Origin: Liolophura sinensis
Taxonomy: Eukaryota; Mollusca; Polyplacophora; Chitonida; Chitonidae
Direction of reading: 5' to 3'
Assembly: GCF_032854445.1 (NCBI RefSeq)
Contig: NC_088303.1
Coordinates: forward strand, 12,777,501-12,841,500
Length of the DNA: 64,000 nt
A model generated the notes under the pieces. That model searched no databases. It was given only the letters and a program-made list of their open reading frames with translations, and was not told where the DNA came from. Position numbers and translations under genes: made by a program. Shown in pieces: positions 24,794 to 36,600 of the stretch; the first letter of the stretch is position 1; every line of letters starts with the position of its first letter.

Positions 24794-26560
24794 AAGTTTT
24801 TAATGTTCTCCATGAGCACTCCATGATGCTCGTGGGTGTTCTTCTAACGCCAGCAATGAGGTGTCAATTTGTGTACCTCACATGTGGAAAAGTTCGTTAT
24901 CCATTTTACCAAGGTCAGCGGTGTACGCCGGACACTCTAGTTTCCCATGAAAGTGTAAGGCAACAGCGGGCCTTTCGTGTAATTCAGATAAATTTATGTC
25001 TTGAGTCTTCATTCTCATAGCAAACTGCATTCTTACAATAACAATTGAATGGCAGTTGAACAATGGTGCATTTTGTCTCAGAAAACAGATATATTTTGAC
25101 TAAATTAATACTCAATTGCTCACATAATCATGTAACATTTTTTCGTACCCAAAGTGCTGTAAAGGTGTAACCAACAATCATATACCTTTACACCAACATG
25201 AAGTTACAAAAGCTCTAAGCTATAAAATCAATATGCTCCAATGATTTTATGGTAAGTCAAAACACTAAACAGCAGGTTCATGTGTTAGTACAGTAGTTAC
25301 AGAAAGTCCCCTGTGGAGCACCGTAAGGATCGATCCTTGGACCTCTTTCTTCATCTTCAACTTCATCCAGGCAACGTCTTCAAAAAGTGTTTAAAAAAAA
25401 CTTTGATGCATGCATCAGACATCACGGAGGGGGCTACATCTGTCCACAGCTAATTATGGTTTAGGCGGTCGAGAAGGAATTTGAACGTGCTCAATAAGGG
25501 CTACCAAATATGGTCCCGTTGGTTAGTATTATTCAGATAGATTAGGGCGTGTTTGTAGATCACCTGTTTAGACATTTCAACACATCCAGGTGAGCAATTT
25601 TGTCTGTTGTGTAAGAAGTGGTTGCGCACCTGCTCGATTTATACGGTGCTCAAACCTCTCGTAATGTATCATCCGTAGCATATAAGCCTCACCTGGCGAC
25701 CTAACAGCCGTCGATATATTAGTTCGCGTCACCAGTCATGAGGTATACCTTCAACCACACTGGGTATGTATCATCGTCAAATTATCTATAAACTTATTTA
25801 TTTTAACTGAGTTATTCTTATATATCTTTCTCCGTTCCAGTGTATAGGTAGAAAGACATTTCTAAACCTCTGGGAAACCACCATGAATTAGTATTTATTT
25901 ATTTGTCTGATTGGTGCTTTACGCCGTTGTCAAGAATATTTGACTTTTATGACAACGGCGAGCATTATGGTGTGAGGAAACCGGGCAGAACTCGAGGGGA
26001 AACCCGCGACCATCCGCAGGCTGCTGTCAAACCTTCCCACGTATGGCAGGAGGGGAAGCCAGCATAAGCTGCACATGAACTCAAAGCCACCGCATTGGTG
26101 AAAGGCTCCTGGGTCACAGGTCCACGCTAGCGTGCTAAACACCTCGGTCCCGTCCTAAATTGATAAGGTAGGTACACAACGAACACCCCTCACTGTTGTC
26201 AAACCGAGCCTCACTAGGTAGATACATGATAACCCCTGACTGTTATTACACCGTGCCTCGCTATGTAGAAGCACTCTAACCCCCTGACTGTTGTTACACC
26301 ATACTTTACTACATAGATACATGATAAAACCCGCAGATTGTTGTCAGTTACAGACATGTACACTATTCACCCCGAGTCACTGCACATATTCAGACAGCAA
26401 AATCATCCAGACATGTCACAGACATCGATAAAACCCATCAGAAATCACTGCACGTATTCAGACAGCTAAGTCACAGACATCGACACATATCATCAGGAAT
26501 CACAGCACGTATTCAGACAGCTAAGTCACAGTCATCGACACATATCAATAGGTATCACTG
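24794..26560. repeat. Segmental duplication, block B, copy 2
   Basis: Second copy of 19696-21465, starting at AAGTTTTTAATGTTC. Substitutions are scattered and few. Ends in an expanded version of the short tandem array. Confidence 0.9.
25890..26150 (-). mobile_element. SINE, main tRNA-headed family (block B copy 2)
   Basis: Duplicate of the SINE at 20795-21055, with the same truncation and internal landmarks. Confidence 0.85.
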
Positions 26561-26885
26561 CACATACTGAGACAGCAAAATCACAGACATCGACACATAT
26601 CATTAGGAATCACAGCACGTATTCAGACAGCTAAGTCACAGACATCGACACATATCATTAGGAATCACTGCACCCTATGCCTACGGCAAAGTCGACAAAT
26701 ATCATTAGGAATCACTGCAGGTATTCAGACCAGCAAAGTCACAGACATCGACACATTTCACTAGGTATCACTGGACCTATGCCACAGACATCGACACATA
26801 TCATCAGGTATCACTGGACCTATGCCACAGACATCGACACATATCATCAGGAATCACTGCACGGATTCAGACAACAAAGTCACAG
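26160..26885. repeat. Tandem array, two unit types (copy 2, expanded)
   Basis: Continues the array of block B. The unit with TCACAGACATCGACACATAT and ATCACTGCACGTATTCAGAC occurs about eight times here against three in copy 1, showing length change after the duplication. Confidence 0.85.
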
Positions 26886-27059
26886 ATTCAAATTATTATA
26901 TTTTATAATTAAAAAAATATTAAAGATTGAAATGTATTTAATCTGATGTGATCCCAGCTACAAGTTATGTACATTTCAACTGGTTCCAGAATTCTGAATA
27001 TGGAATCTACAAATGAAACGAGTTCGTCAAGATTGGCACGCTGAGTAGAAGCGAGTATT

Positions 27060-27960
27060 TGGCCACCGGTATATACGTGATGACGGTCGGTAAGTTTAGC
27101 ATTCACTTATACGTATTCAACGTCTGTGAGTGTAACACCCACATAGACGTGATGACCATGTTTGACTGTAACACCAATATAATGACCCTCTGCGAGTGTA
27201 CCACCGACATAATCGTGATGACAGTTTGTGAGTGTAACGCTGAAATAAACCTAATGACCGTCTATGAGTGTAACACTGACATATACGTGATGACCGCCTG
27301 TGGGTGTAACACTGACATATGCATTATGACCCTATGTGAGGTGTAACGCCAGTGGGTGTAACACTGACATATGCATTTTGACCATCTGTGATTGTAACAC
27401 CGACATAAACGTGATGACCGTCTGTTTGTGTAACACCAACATATACGTGATGACCGCCTGTGTTTGTAACACTCACGTATGCATTATGACCCTATGTGAG
27501 GTTTAACGCCTGTGGGTGTAACACTGACATATACGTGATGACCGTCTGTGATTGGAACACCGACATATACGTGATGACCGTCCGTGAGTGTAACACCGAC
27601 ATATACGTGATGACCGTCTATGTGTGTATCACCGACATATACGTGACGATCGTCTGTGAGTGTAACATCGACAAATACGTGATAACGGTCTGCGAGTGTA
27701 ACGTCGACACATATGTGACCGTTTGTGAGTGCAACACCGACACATAGGTGATGACCATCCGTAAATGTAACGTCGACACATGTATGATGACCGTCTGTGG
27801 GTGTAAGAAAAACATATACGTGACGATCGTCTGTAAGTGTTACACCGACAAATACGCGATGAACGCATGTGAGTGTAACACTGACATTCTGTACGTGTGA
27901 CACCGACATATACGTAATCATCTTAAGTGCATCACGGACATATACACATGTCTCGTCTGT
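27060..27960. repeat. 36-bp minisatellite, open on both strands
   Basis: About 24 units of exactly or nearly 36 bp (GTGATGACCGTCTGTGAGTG plus TAACACCGACATATAC). Because 36 is a multiple of three, the array keeps frames open on both strands: plus-strand repeats of VMTVCECNTDIY and a 145-codon minus frame (27921-27484). There are no splice sites or flanking coding sequence, so I treat it as non-coding. Confidence 0.9.
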
Positions 27961-27964
27961 GCTG

Positions 27965-30900
27965 AGCAGGTTATTAAGCGAATACCTGGCTGTTTGGTCC
28001 TTTCTTCTGTGTTGGGTAGGCTATTAAGCGAATTGCTGGCTGTTAAGTCCTGTATCCTGTGTTGGGTAAGTTATTCGGCAAATAGCTGGTTGTTTGGTCC
28101 TGTCTCCTGTGTTGGGTGGGCTGGGTGTTTGGTCCTGTATCCTGTGATGGGTAGGTTATTAGGTGAATTGCTGGCTGTTTAGCTCTGTATCCTGTGTTGG
28201 GTGAGTTATTCAGCAAATAGCTGGTTGTCTGGTCCTGTATCCTGTGTTGGGTAGGTTATTAAGCAAATATCTGGCTGTCTTGTCCTGTATCCTGTGTTGG
28301 GTAAGTTATTCAGCAAATAGCTGGTTTTTTGGTCCTGTATCCTGTGTTGGGTAGGTTATTAAGCAAATAACTAGCTGGCTGTTTGTTTTTGTCTCCTGTT
28401 TTTTGAAGGTTATTAGGGGAATAGCTGGTTGTTTGGTCCTGTTTCCTCTGTTGGGTAGGTTGTCAAGCGAATACCTGGCTGATTAGTTATTAGGTGAATA
28501 CCTGGCTGTTTAGTCCTCTTTCCTGTGTTGGGTAGGTTATTAAGCGAATAGTTTTGGTGATTCGTCCTGTATCCTGTGTTGGGTAGATTGTTAAGCGAAT
28601 AGCTGGCTGTTTGGTCTTATCTCCTGTTTTGAGTGGGTTATTTAACAAATAGCTGGGTGTTTGGTCCTGTATCCTGTGATGAGTAGATTATTAAGCGAAG
28701 AGCTGGCTGTTTGATCCTGTATCCTGTGTTGGATAGGTCATTAATCCAATACCTGGCTGCTTGGTCCTGTTTTCTCTGGTGTGTTGGCTATTAAGCGAAT
28801 ACCTGGCTGTTTGGTCCTGTTTTCTATGTTGGGTAGGTTATTAGGTGAATTGCTGGCTGTATAGTCCTGTATCCTGTGTTGGGTAAGTTATTCAGCAAAT
28901 AGCTGGTTGTTTGGTCCTGTGTCCTGTGTTGGGTGGGTTATTAAGCAAATATCTGGCTGTTTAGTCCTGTGTCCTGTGTTGGGTAAGTTATTCAGCAAAT
29001 AGCTGGTTGTTTGGTCCTGTATCCTGTCTTGGTTAGATTATTAAGTGAATATCTGGTTGTTTGGTCTTGTCTCCTGTTTTGGGTAGGTTATTAGGTGAAT
29101 AGCTGGTTGTTTGGTCCTGTCTCCTCTGTTTGGTGAGTTTTTCAGCGAATAGCTGACTGTTTGGTCTTTTCTCCTGCTTTTTGAAGGTTATTAGGTGAAT
29201 AGCTGGTTGTTTGATCCTGTTTCCTCTGTTGTGTAGGTTATTAAGCGAATAACTGACTATTTGGTCTTGTCTCCTGTTTTGGGTAGGTTATAAGGTGAAT
29301 GGCTGGTTGTTTGGTCCTGTCTCCTCTGTTAGGTAGGTTATTGAGCGAGTACCTGGCTGTTTAGTTATTACGTGAATAGCTGGCTCTTTGGTCCTGTTTC
29401 CTGTGTTGGGTAGGTTATTAAGCGAATACCTGGCTGTTTGGTCCTGTATCCTGTGGTGGGTAGGTTATTAAGCGAATACCAGGCTGTTTAGTCCTGTATC
29501 CTGTGTTGGTTAGATTATTAAGTGAATATCTGGTTGTTTGGTCTTGTCTCCTGTTTTGGGTAGGTTATTAGGTGAATAGCTGATTGTTTGGTCCTGTCTC
29601 CTCTGTTGGGTAAGTTATTGAGAGAATAGCTGACTGTTTGGTCTTGTCTCCCGTTTTTGGCAGGTTATTAGGTGAATAGCTGGTTGTTTGGTCCTGTTTC
29701 CTCTGTTGGGTAGGTTGTTAAGCGAATAACTGACTATTTGGTCTTGTTTCCTGTTTTGGGTAGGTTATTAGGTGAATGGCTGGTTGTTTGGTCCTGTCTC
29801 CTCTGTTAGGTAGGTTATTGAGCGAATACCTGGCTGTTTAGTTATTAGGTAAATAGCTGGCTGTTTGGTCCTGTTTCCTGTGCTGGGTAGGTTATTAAGC
29901 GAATACCTGGCTGTTTGGTCCTGTATCCTGTGTTGAGTAGGTTATTAGGTGAATACCTGGCTGTTTGGTCCTGTATCCTGTGTTGGGTAGGTTATTAAGC
30001 GAATAGTTTGGTGATTGGTCCTGTATCCTGTGTTGGGTAGATTGTTAAGCAAATAGCTGACTGTTTGGTCTTATCTCCTGTTTTGAGTGGGTTATTTAGC
30101 AAATAGCTGGCTGCTTGGTCCTGTTTTCTGTGGTGTGTTGGCTATTAAGCGAATACCTGGCTGTTTGGTCCTGTTTTCTGTGTTGGGTAGGTTATTAGGT
30201 GAATTGCTGGCTATTTTGTCCTGTATCCTGTGTTGGGTAATTCATTTAGCAAATAGCTGGTTGTTTGGTCCTGTATCCTGTGTTGGGTGGGTTATTAAGC
30301 AAATATCTGGCTGTTTAGTCCTGTATCCTGTATGCGGTAAGTTATTCAGCAAATAGCTGGTTGTTTGGTCCTGTATCCTGTGTTGGGTGGGTTATTAAGC
30401 AAATATCTGGCTGTTTGGTTATGTCTCCTGTTTTGGGTAGGTTATTAGGCGAATATCTGGTTGTTTGGTCCTGTCTCCTCTGTTGGGTAAGTTATTAAGC
30501 GAAAAGTTGGGTGTTTGGTCCTTTTTCGTGTGTTGGGTGGGCTATTAAGCGAATAATTTGGTGATTGGTCCTGTATCCTGTGTTGGGTAGGTTATTAAGC
30601 GAATAATTTGGTGATTGGTCCTGTATCCTGTGTTGGGTAGGTTATTAAGCGAATAATTTGGTGATTGGTCCTGTATCCTGTGTTGGGTAGATTGTTAAGC
30701 GAATAGCTGGCTGTTTGGTCTTATCTCCTGTTTTGAGTGGGTTATTTAACAAATAGCTGGCTGTTTGGTCCTGTATCCTGTGTTGGATAGATTATTGAGC
30801 GAAGAGCTGGCTGTTTGGTTCTGTATCCTGTGTTGGATAGGTCATTAATCCAATACCTGGCTGCTTGGTCCTGTTTTCTGTGGTGTGTTGGCTAGTAAGC

Positions 30901-31510
30901 GAATACCTGGCTGTTTGGTCCTGTATCCTGAGTTGGGTAGGGTATTAGGTGAATAGCTGGGTGTTTGGTCTTGTCTCCTGTTTTTGGTAGGTTATTAAGC
31001 GAGTACCTGGGTGTTTAGTCCTTTTTCGTGTGTTGGGTGGGCTATTAAGCAAATAATTAGCTGTTTGGTCCTGTGTCCTGTGTTGGGTAGGGTATTAGGT
31101 GAACAGCTGACTGTTTGGTCCTGTATCCTGTGCTGGGTAGGTTATGAGGTGAACAGCTGACTGTTTGGTGTTGCCTCCTTTTTTGGGTGGGTTATTAATC
31201 GAATAGCTGGCTGTTTGGTCTTGTCTCTTATTTTGGGTAGGTTATTAAGCGAATAGCTGGGTGTTTGGTCCTGTATCCTGTGTTGCGTTGGCTATTAAGC
31301 AAATAATTAGCTGTTTGGTCCTGTATCCTGTGTTGGGTATGGTATTAATCGAATAGCAGGCTGTTTGATCTTGTCTCCTGTTTTGGGTAGGTTATTAGGT
31401 GAATAGCGGACTGTTTGGTTCTGTCCCCTGTATTGAGTAGGTTATTAACCGAATGGGTGGGTGTTTAGTCCTGTATTCAATGTTGAGTAGGTTATTGATT
31501 AGTCGATTAG
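27965..31510. repeat. 3.5-kb minisatellite, unit about 51 bp
   Basis: Roughly 65-70 units built on GGTCCTGTATCCTGTGTTGG, GTAGGTTATTAAGCGAATA and CCTGGCTGTTT. Higher-order runs recur (blocks with AATAATTTGGTGATTGG, blocks with CTCCTGTTTTGGGTAGG). Single stray units lie further on at 33015-33290. No gene is seen here. Confidence 0.95.
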
Positions 31511-31704
31511 TGTCCAGATTTATCATTTCCTCATAATTAGCTCCTCCTGTAAACATGCGGATTGTTCAATTGAGTTAAAAAAATATTTAAAAAAGGGAAT
31601 ATTAAAGAGAGTAAGATGGCACCTAAAATGACTAGGAAATGAGGCTTGTGTGATAGTTTTTCCGCACTCTCCACTCTCCACCGACTTACGTCCATACACA
31701 TCCA

Positions 31705-31868
31705 ACCGTTATGGCTCTTGCGTGGGAAGGTCTTCCAGCAACCTGCGGATGGTCATGTGTTTCCCTCTGGCTCTGCCCGGTTTCCACCCACCATAATGCT
31801 CGCCGCCGTCGTATAAGTGAAATATTCTTGAGTGCTGGCGCAAAACACAAATCAAATAAATAAATCCA
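31705..31868 (+). mobile_element. SINE, main tRNA-headed family, head missing
   Basis: Reads GCGTGGGAAGGTCTTCCAGC, GCGGATGGTCATGTG, GGCTCTGCCCGGTTTCCACC, CGCCGCCGTCGTATAAGTG to tail CAAATAAATAAATC. The tRNA-like head is lost. Confidence 0.85.
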
Positions 31869-31869
31869 A

Positions 31870-32640
31870 CCGTTACGAGCAGTCGGAGCTTCGCCATTTA
31901 GTTCAGTGTTAAAAAAGCTACAAGAATAACAGGTCGTTGAGCAACCCTGGAGTTGTTTTTTTTTCCAAGTTTCTAAACAATTTGACCCTCAGGTAGACTT
32001 GGATTTACAGAACAAGACGGAAGGAATTGGTACGCGCAAATTTTAAAAATGGTTCTTGCCTTTTTTCGTCTGAAAGTTACGAGAGGAACATAGCTAGCTG
32101 GACTTGAAAGCTTTGTCCTCTATGGGGGCCGCAGCCGACAAAATTCAAGCTCAACTGAACTTAAAACTGATGGATAGTAAATTTCCGTACACTTATACCG
32201 ATGTCTATATTTATCTTGTACGCACATATGTAGTAGTGTAACTCCCAAAAGCGGAAACTTCATTTTGAGCTTAATTTTCCGGAGTTAGACTACTTGTGTA
32301 TTACGTGAAACTTATCACTGAATCTACTGGATTTTGGACAACTATATAGGCATACTTGTATGTTATTCGGAATGCCGACAATATCATGCAGTTGCCTTCG
32401 TATCTTCGCATGCAGGCATGAATTTACAGTGCCTGGCTAAATAGAATGATATTTTGAACCGGACAGAGAGAAAGAATAGTAAGTAAATATCACATTACAA
32501 GATAAACATATCAAATACACAATGTAAGCTATTGCCGGTGGAATTGATAAAGATGAAATTTAGAAACTCAGAATCTGCACTCTGTCCGGAAATGCCTGTG
32601 TCATAAATCGAAACTTCAGCGTCGTCCATTTTGGGTTCAC
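31870..32640. other. Unassigned region upstream of the opsin
   Basis: No convincing exon. The missing opsin first exon (N-terminus and start of TM1) should lie upstream of 33649, but I found no sequence here with a hydrophobic stretch ending in a phase-1 donor. Confidence 0.4.
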
Positions 32641-32642
32641 AC

Positions 32643-32770
32643 TGATTTATTTATTTGATTGGTGTTTAACGCCGTACTCAAGAATGTTTCACTTATACGA
32701 CAGCGGCAAACATTAAACCGGGAAACCGGGTAGAGCTACGGGGAAACCTATGACCATTCGTTGCAGGTAG
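32643..32770 (-). mobile_element. SINE fragment (main tRNA-headed family)
   Basis: GATTTATTTATTTGATTGG, AACGCCGTACTCAAGAATG, CACTTATACGACAGCGG and GGAAACCGGGTAGAGC in order; ends before the tRNA-like head. Confidence 0.85.
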
Positions 32771-33014
32771 ACTTGATTCATATTGATACAGCCGTATATT
32801 TGCTTCTGTGTTGTTAGAATCCATGTCGAAAATAACACCGTTTTGAGAGAAATTCCTAGGTTATTTAGGCCAGCTAAGCTTGGGTTGGTCATCTATGACG
32901 TCACCTAATGAGCCACACCGGGCGGTCGGCTGGTCAGCTTTGGTAAATCCTTTGTTTTAGTGGATTTAAATAGATTATAACCTTAGGGCCACTAGCTAAA
33001 TCTGCACACTAATC

Positions 33015-33290
33015 CTTTAAGTGAATAGCTGAGATGGTCGTCCTGTCTCCTTTGTTAGGTAGGCTATACAAGAATAGCTGGGTGGGCAGTTCTGCCTCTG
33101 TGGGTAGAGTAGGACACGGGATAACCCATCCAGTTGTTTAATAACCTACTCAACACAGAAGGCAGGACCCAGTGTTGGGTAGGTTATTAGCTGGTGGGTC
33201 GTCGTGTCTCCTGTGGTGGAGGTTACAAAACAAAATAGCTGGGTTGGTTGTCCTTTCTTCTATGTTGACTAGGTTATTAAGCCATTGGTT
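33015..33290. repeat. Stray units of the 51-bp minisatellite, one inverted
   Basis: Direct units (CTGTCTCCTTTGTTAGGTAGG, GTGTTGGGTAGGTTATTAG) flank one unit in the opposite direction (TTAATAACCTACTCAACACA at 33136-33157). The inverted and following direct unit form an imperfect palindrome. Confidence 0.7.
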
Positions 33291-33293
33291 TCA

Positions 33294-33556
33294 GGGCCTC
33301 CGTTGCCGAGGGGTCAGCAGGCCAGCACAGTGCAATGATCCAGGAGCTCCCCACCGATGCGGTCGCTGTGAGTTGAAGCCCAGTTTATGCTGGCTTCCTC
33401 TTCGGTCGCGCGTGGGAAGGTCTTGCAGCAACCTGTGAATGGTCGTGGGTTTTTCCCCGCGCTGTGCCCGGTATCCCCCAATATATTGCTGGCATTCGAC
33501 GTTTAAGTCAAATATTCCTGAGTACGGCGTAAAGCAGCAATCAAATAAATAAATGT
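33294..33556 (+). mobile_element. SINE, main tRNA-headed family, full length
   Basis: The head GGCCTCCGTTGCCGAGGGGT and a B-box-like GTGAGTTGAAGCCCAG are typical of a tRNA-derived pol III promoter. It then runs CTTCCTCTTCGGTCG, GAATGGTCGTGGGT, TACGGCGTAAAGCAGC to tail CAAATAAATAAATG. It lies about 90 bp upstream of the first visible opsin exon. Confidence 0.9.
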
Positions 33557-33648
33557 GGCTGCTTTCAGGAGAAATCACAGTGAAATTTTAGAAATGTTTT
33601 AATATTCCATTTAAAATCACAAAGTAAACAATTTCTCTTTACTTGCAG

Positions 33649-36600
33649 GGCTACTAGGAACATTTGGAAACATCACAGTGATTACGGTTGTGTTGAAGTT
33701 TTGGAGCAGAAAGAATCTCACTCGAAAACCCCACCTTCCTCTCATACTCGGCTTAGCCATCTCGGACTTGTGCATTTCCTTCTTCGGCTACCCCTACAGC
33801 AGCCTCTCAGGCTTCGCCGGACGCTGGCTTTTCAACGATAGCGTCTGTAAAATGGTCGGATTTTGCTGCTTCTTCCTGTCGATGTCGAGTATGGATATCT
33901 TGGTGGCAATTAGTGTGTACAGATACATCTCTATCTGTCGACCAGCACTGAGTAAGCATACACAGATACATCAATATCTGCCGGCCGGCACTGAGTAACA
34001 CAGATACATCACTATCTGCTGGCCAGCACTGAATAACACAGATACATCACTATCTGCAGGTCAGCACTAAGTAACACAGATACATCACTATCTGCCGGTC
34101 AGCACTGAGTAACCATACACAGATACATCACTATTTGCCCACCAACACTGAGTAACACAGATGCATCATTATCTACTGGTCAGCACTGAGTAAGCATACA
34201 CAGATACATCACTGTCGACCGGCCAGCACTGAGTAAGCATTCACAGATACATCACTATCTGCCGACCAGCACTGAGTAACACAGATACATCACTATCGGC
34301 TGGCCAGCACTGAGTAACCATACACATACACAGATACACTTCTGTATACCGCTCTCCACTGGCTTTTTAGTGGTCCAATTTTTGAACGAATGATTCCATT
34401 AAAAAGAACAAAGAAGCTGCATTACCCTTGGGAATAAACGCATACCAAATGACTGTTTCTTAATGTATTAAAATTTGAGTAATTTTTGGGATAGAGAAAA
34501 AGGAATGACATCTGCCGATAACTTATGTGTACGGTGTGTTGTGTTTATGTTACAGAAGCCCAGCTGTCGTTACGGACCTCGGGCGCCGTGATTGCGGCTT
34601 GCTGTGCTTATGCCATCCTCTGGGCCGCACCGCCTCTATTCGGGCTCTCCGAGTACACACTGGAACCGTTTGGGACGTCGTGCAGTATGAACTGGGCAAG
34701 TCGCAAACACATCGACATAGCCTTCCTCATCGGAACAGACATTTTCTGCTTTCTGCTGCATCTCGTCGCATTGATCATCTGTTATTACAAGGTTATATTG
34801 TTATGATCATACTCATATCATGACACATGGTACTGTACGTTCATACTTCTACTCCGTTTCAAACGTCATGCGGATATTCTGTCTTTTCTCTTTTTTTTGT
34901 ATTGTGATGTCGATATTTTTTGTTTATACTAAAACCTACCATTTGGGTTGGTGGTCTGTTTGACGATAGCTATAGAAAGCCTGGTTGTAGAAGTTACGTT
35001 TCGGAATATATTTCGGGTATATAAACGCACATATAGGAATAATTTAGTCTATCCGTTTAACCCAATGTTTGAAGAAAATAAGAGAAAATAGCTTGTCTAA
35101 GAATTTTCTTTTACAGATTTACGCCCGATACCAACTGCTGGGTCACCGACACGGGAAATCAGCAGGCCCGATATTAAACCAGGAAATCCGAGTGACCCTT
35201 GTAAGTTCCTTTCTACACTTTCCATTCGTACAATTCCACATTTTCACCCAACATTTAAAGACTCCGTAGGGATAGAAACCGAGTCCAACAGTATCACTAC
35301 AGTCTTTGTGAACAGGGATAAGGCTACATTCCCGAAATCCCACTAGTCTCTTAGTGAACAGAGAAAGCAGTTTACTAATAGTCCCCCGATATCACTATCC
35401 TGTTTCTAAACAGAGGCAGGATTAAATTCCCACAATACAACTAGCCTCTTTATGATCTGGGATAGGATAATAGTCTCCCAATATCACTATCCTCTTTTTA
35501 AACATCGGTAGGATTAAATTCCCACAATACAACTATCGTCTTTCAAAACAGAGATAGGATTATAGTCCCTCTATACCACCTGGCTCTTTGTGAACAAGGA
35601 TAGTATTGTAGCCCCGCAATACCACTACCCTCTTTGTCAACAGGTATATGATTATTGTCCCACGATACCACTTGCTTCTTCTACCCCTGGCGTCTGTGTG
35701 AACTATGATAACTTTATAGTCTCTAGCCTCTTTGTGAACAATGATAGGATTATAGTCTGTCAATACCAATAGCCCCTTTGTAAACAGGAATAGGATTATA
35801 GTCCAACAATTGCTCTGGCTTCTATGTGAACAAAAATAGTATTATGGTCGCACAATTCTACTGGGCTCTTTGTGAACAAGGATAGTATGATGGTCCCATA
35901 ATATCACCAGTCTCTTTAAAACAGGGATGGGATTATCGTCCAACAATACCACGAGCCTCTTTCCCAACAAGGATAGGATTATAGTCCCATAATACCACTG
36001 GGCTCTTGTGAACAAGGACCAGATTATAGCCCAACAATACCACAAAGCCCTATGTGAATAATTATAGTCCCGCAATACCATATAGCTCTTTCTGAACAGG
36101 GGTAAGATTACCCCTAGGCTCTTTGTTAACAAGGATAAGATTATAGTTCCACAATACCACTAACTTCTTGTGAAGAAGGGTAAGATTATAGTCTCACAAC
36201 GCCACTAGGCTTTTTGTGAAACAGGATAGGATTGTAGTTCCACAATACCGCTAGATTCTTGTCAAGAAGGATGGGATTGTAGTCTTATAATGCCACTAGG
36301 CTCTTTGTGAACCAGGATAGGATTGTAGTCTTATAATACCACCAGGCTCTTTGTGAACCAGGATAGGATTGTAGTCTTATAATACCACTAGGCTCTTTGT
36401 GAACCAGGATAGGATTGTAGTCTTATAATACCACTAGGCTCTTTGTGAAAAGAATAGGATTATAGTCTCACAATGCCACTAGGCTTTTTGTGAACCAGGA
36501 TAATTTTCCCGTTCCACAATACCACTAGGTTCTTGTGAACAAGGATATAATTATAGTCGCATAATAACACTTGGTTCTTTGTGAGCTAGGATAGGATTAT

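Noticed and set aside
25738-25764. ATG opening MRYTFNHT followed by a GTATGT donor, as opsin exon 1
   Set aside because: Only eight codons, ends in the wrong phase for exon 33649, and an identical copy exists at 20640 in the duplicated block.
26985-27071. Possible opsin first exon ending SRSEYLAT with a phase-1 donor (G|GTATAT)
   Set aside because: The phase fits exon 33649, but the frame is closed by a stop shortly upstream, no start codon or good acceptor is available, and the N-terminus would be too short.
27484-27921. 145-codon minus-strand repeat protein
   Set aside because: 36-bp minisatellite with open frames on both strands; no start context, signal or flanking coding sequence.
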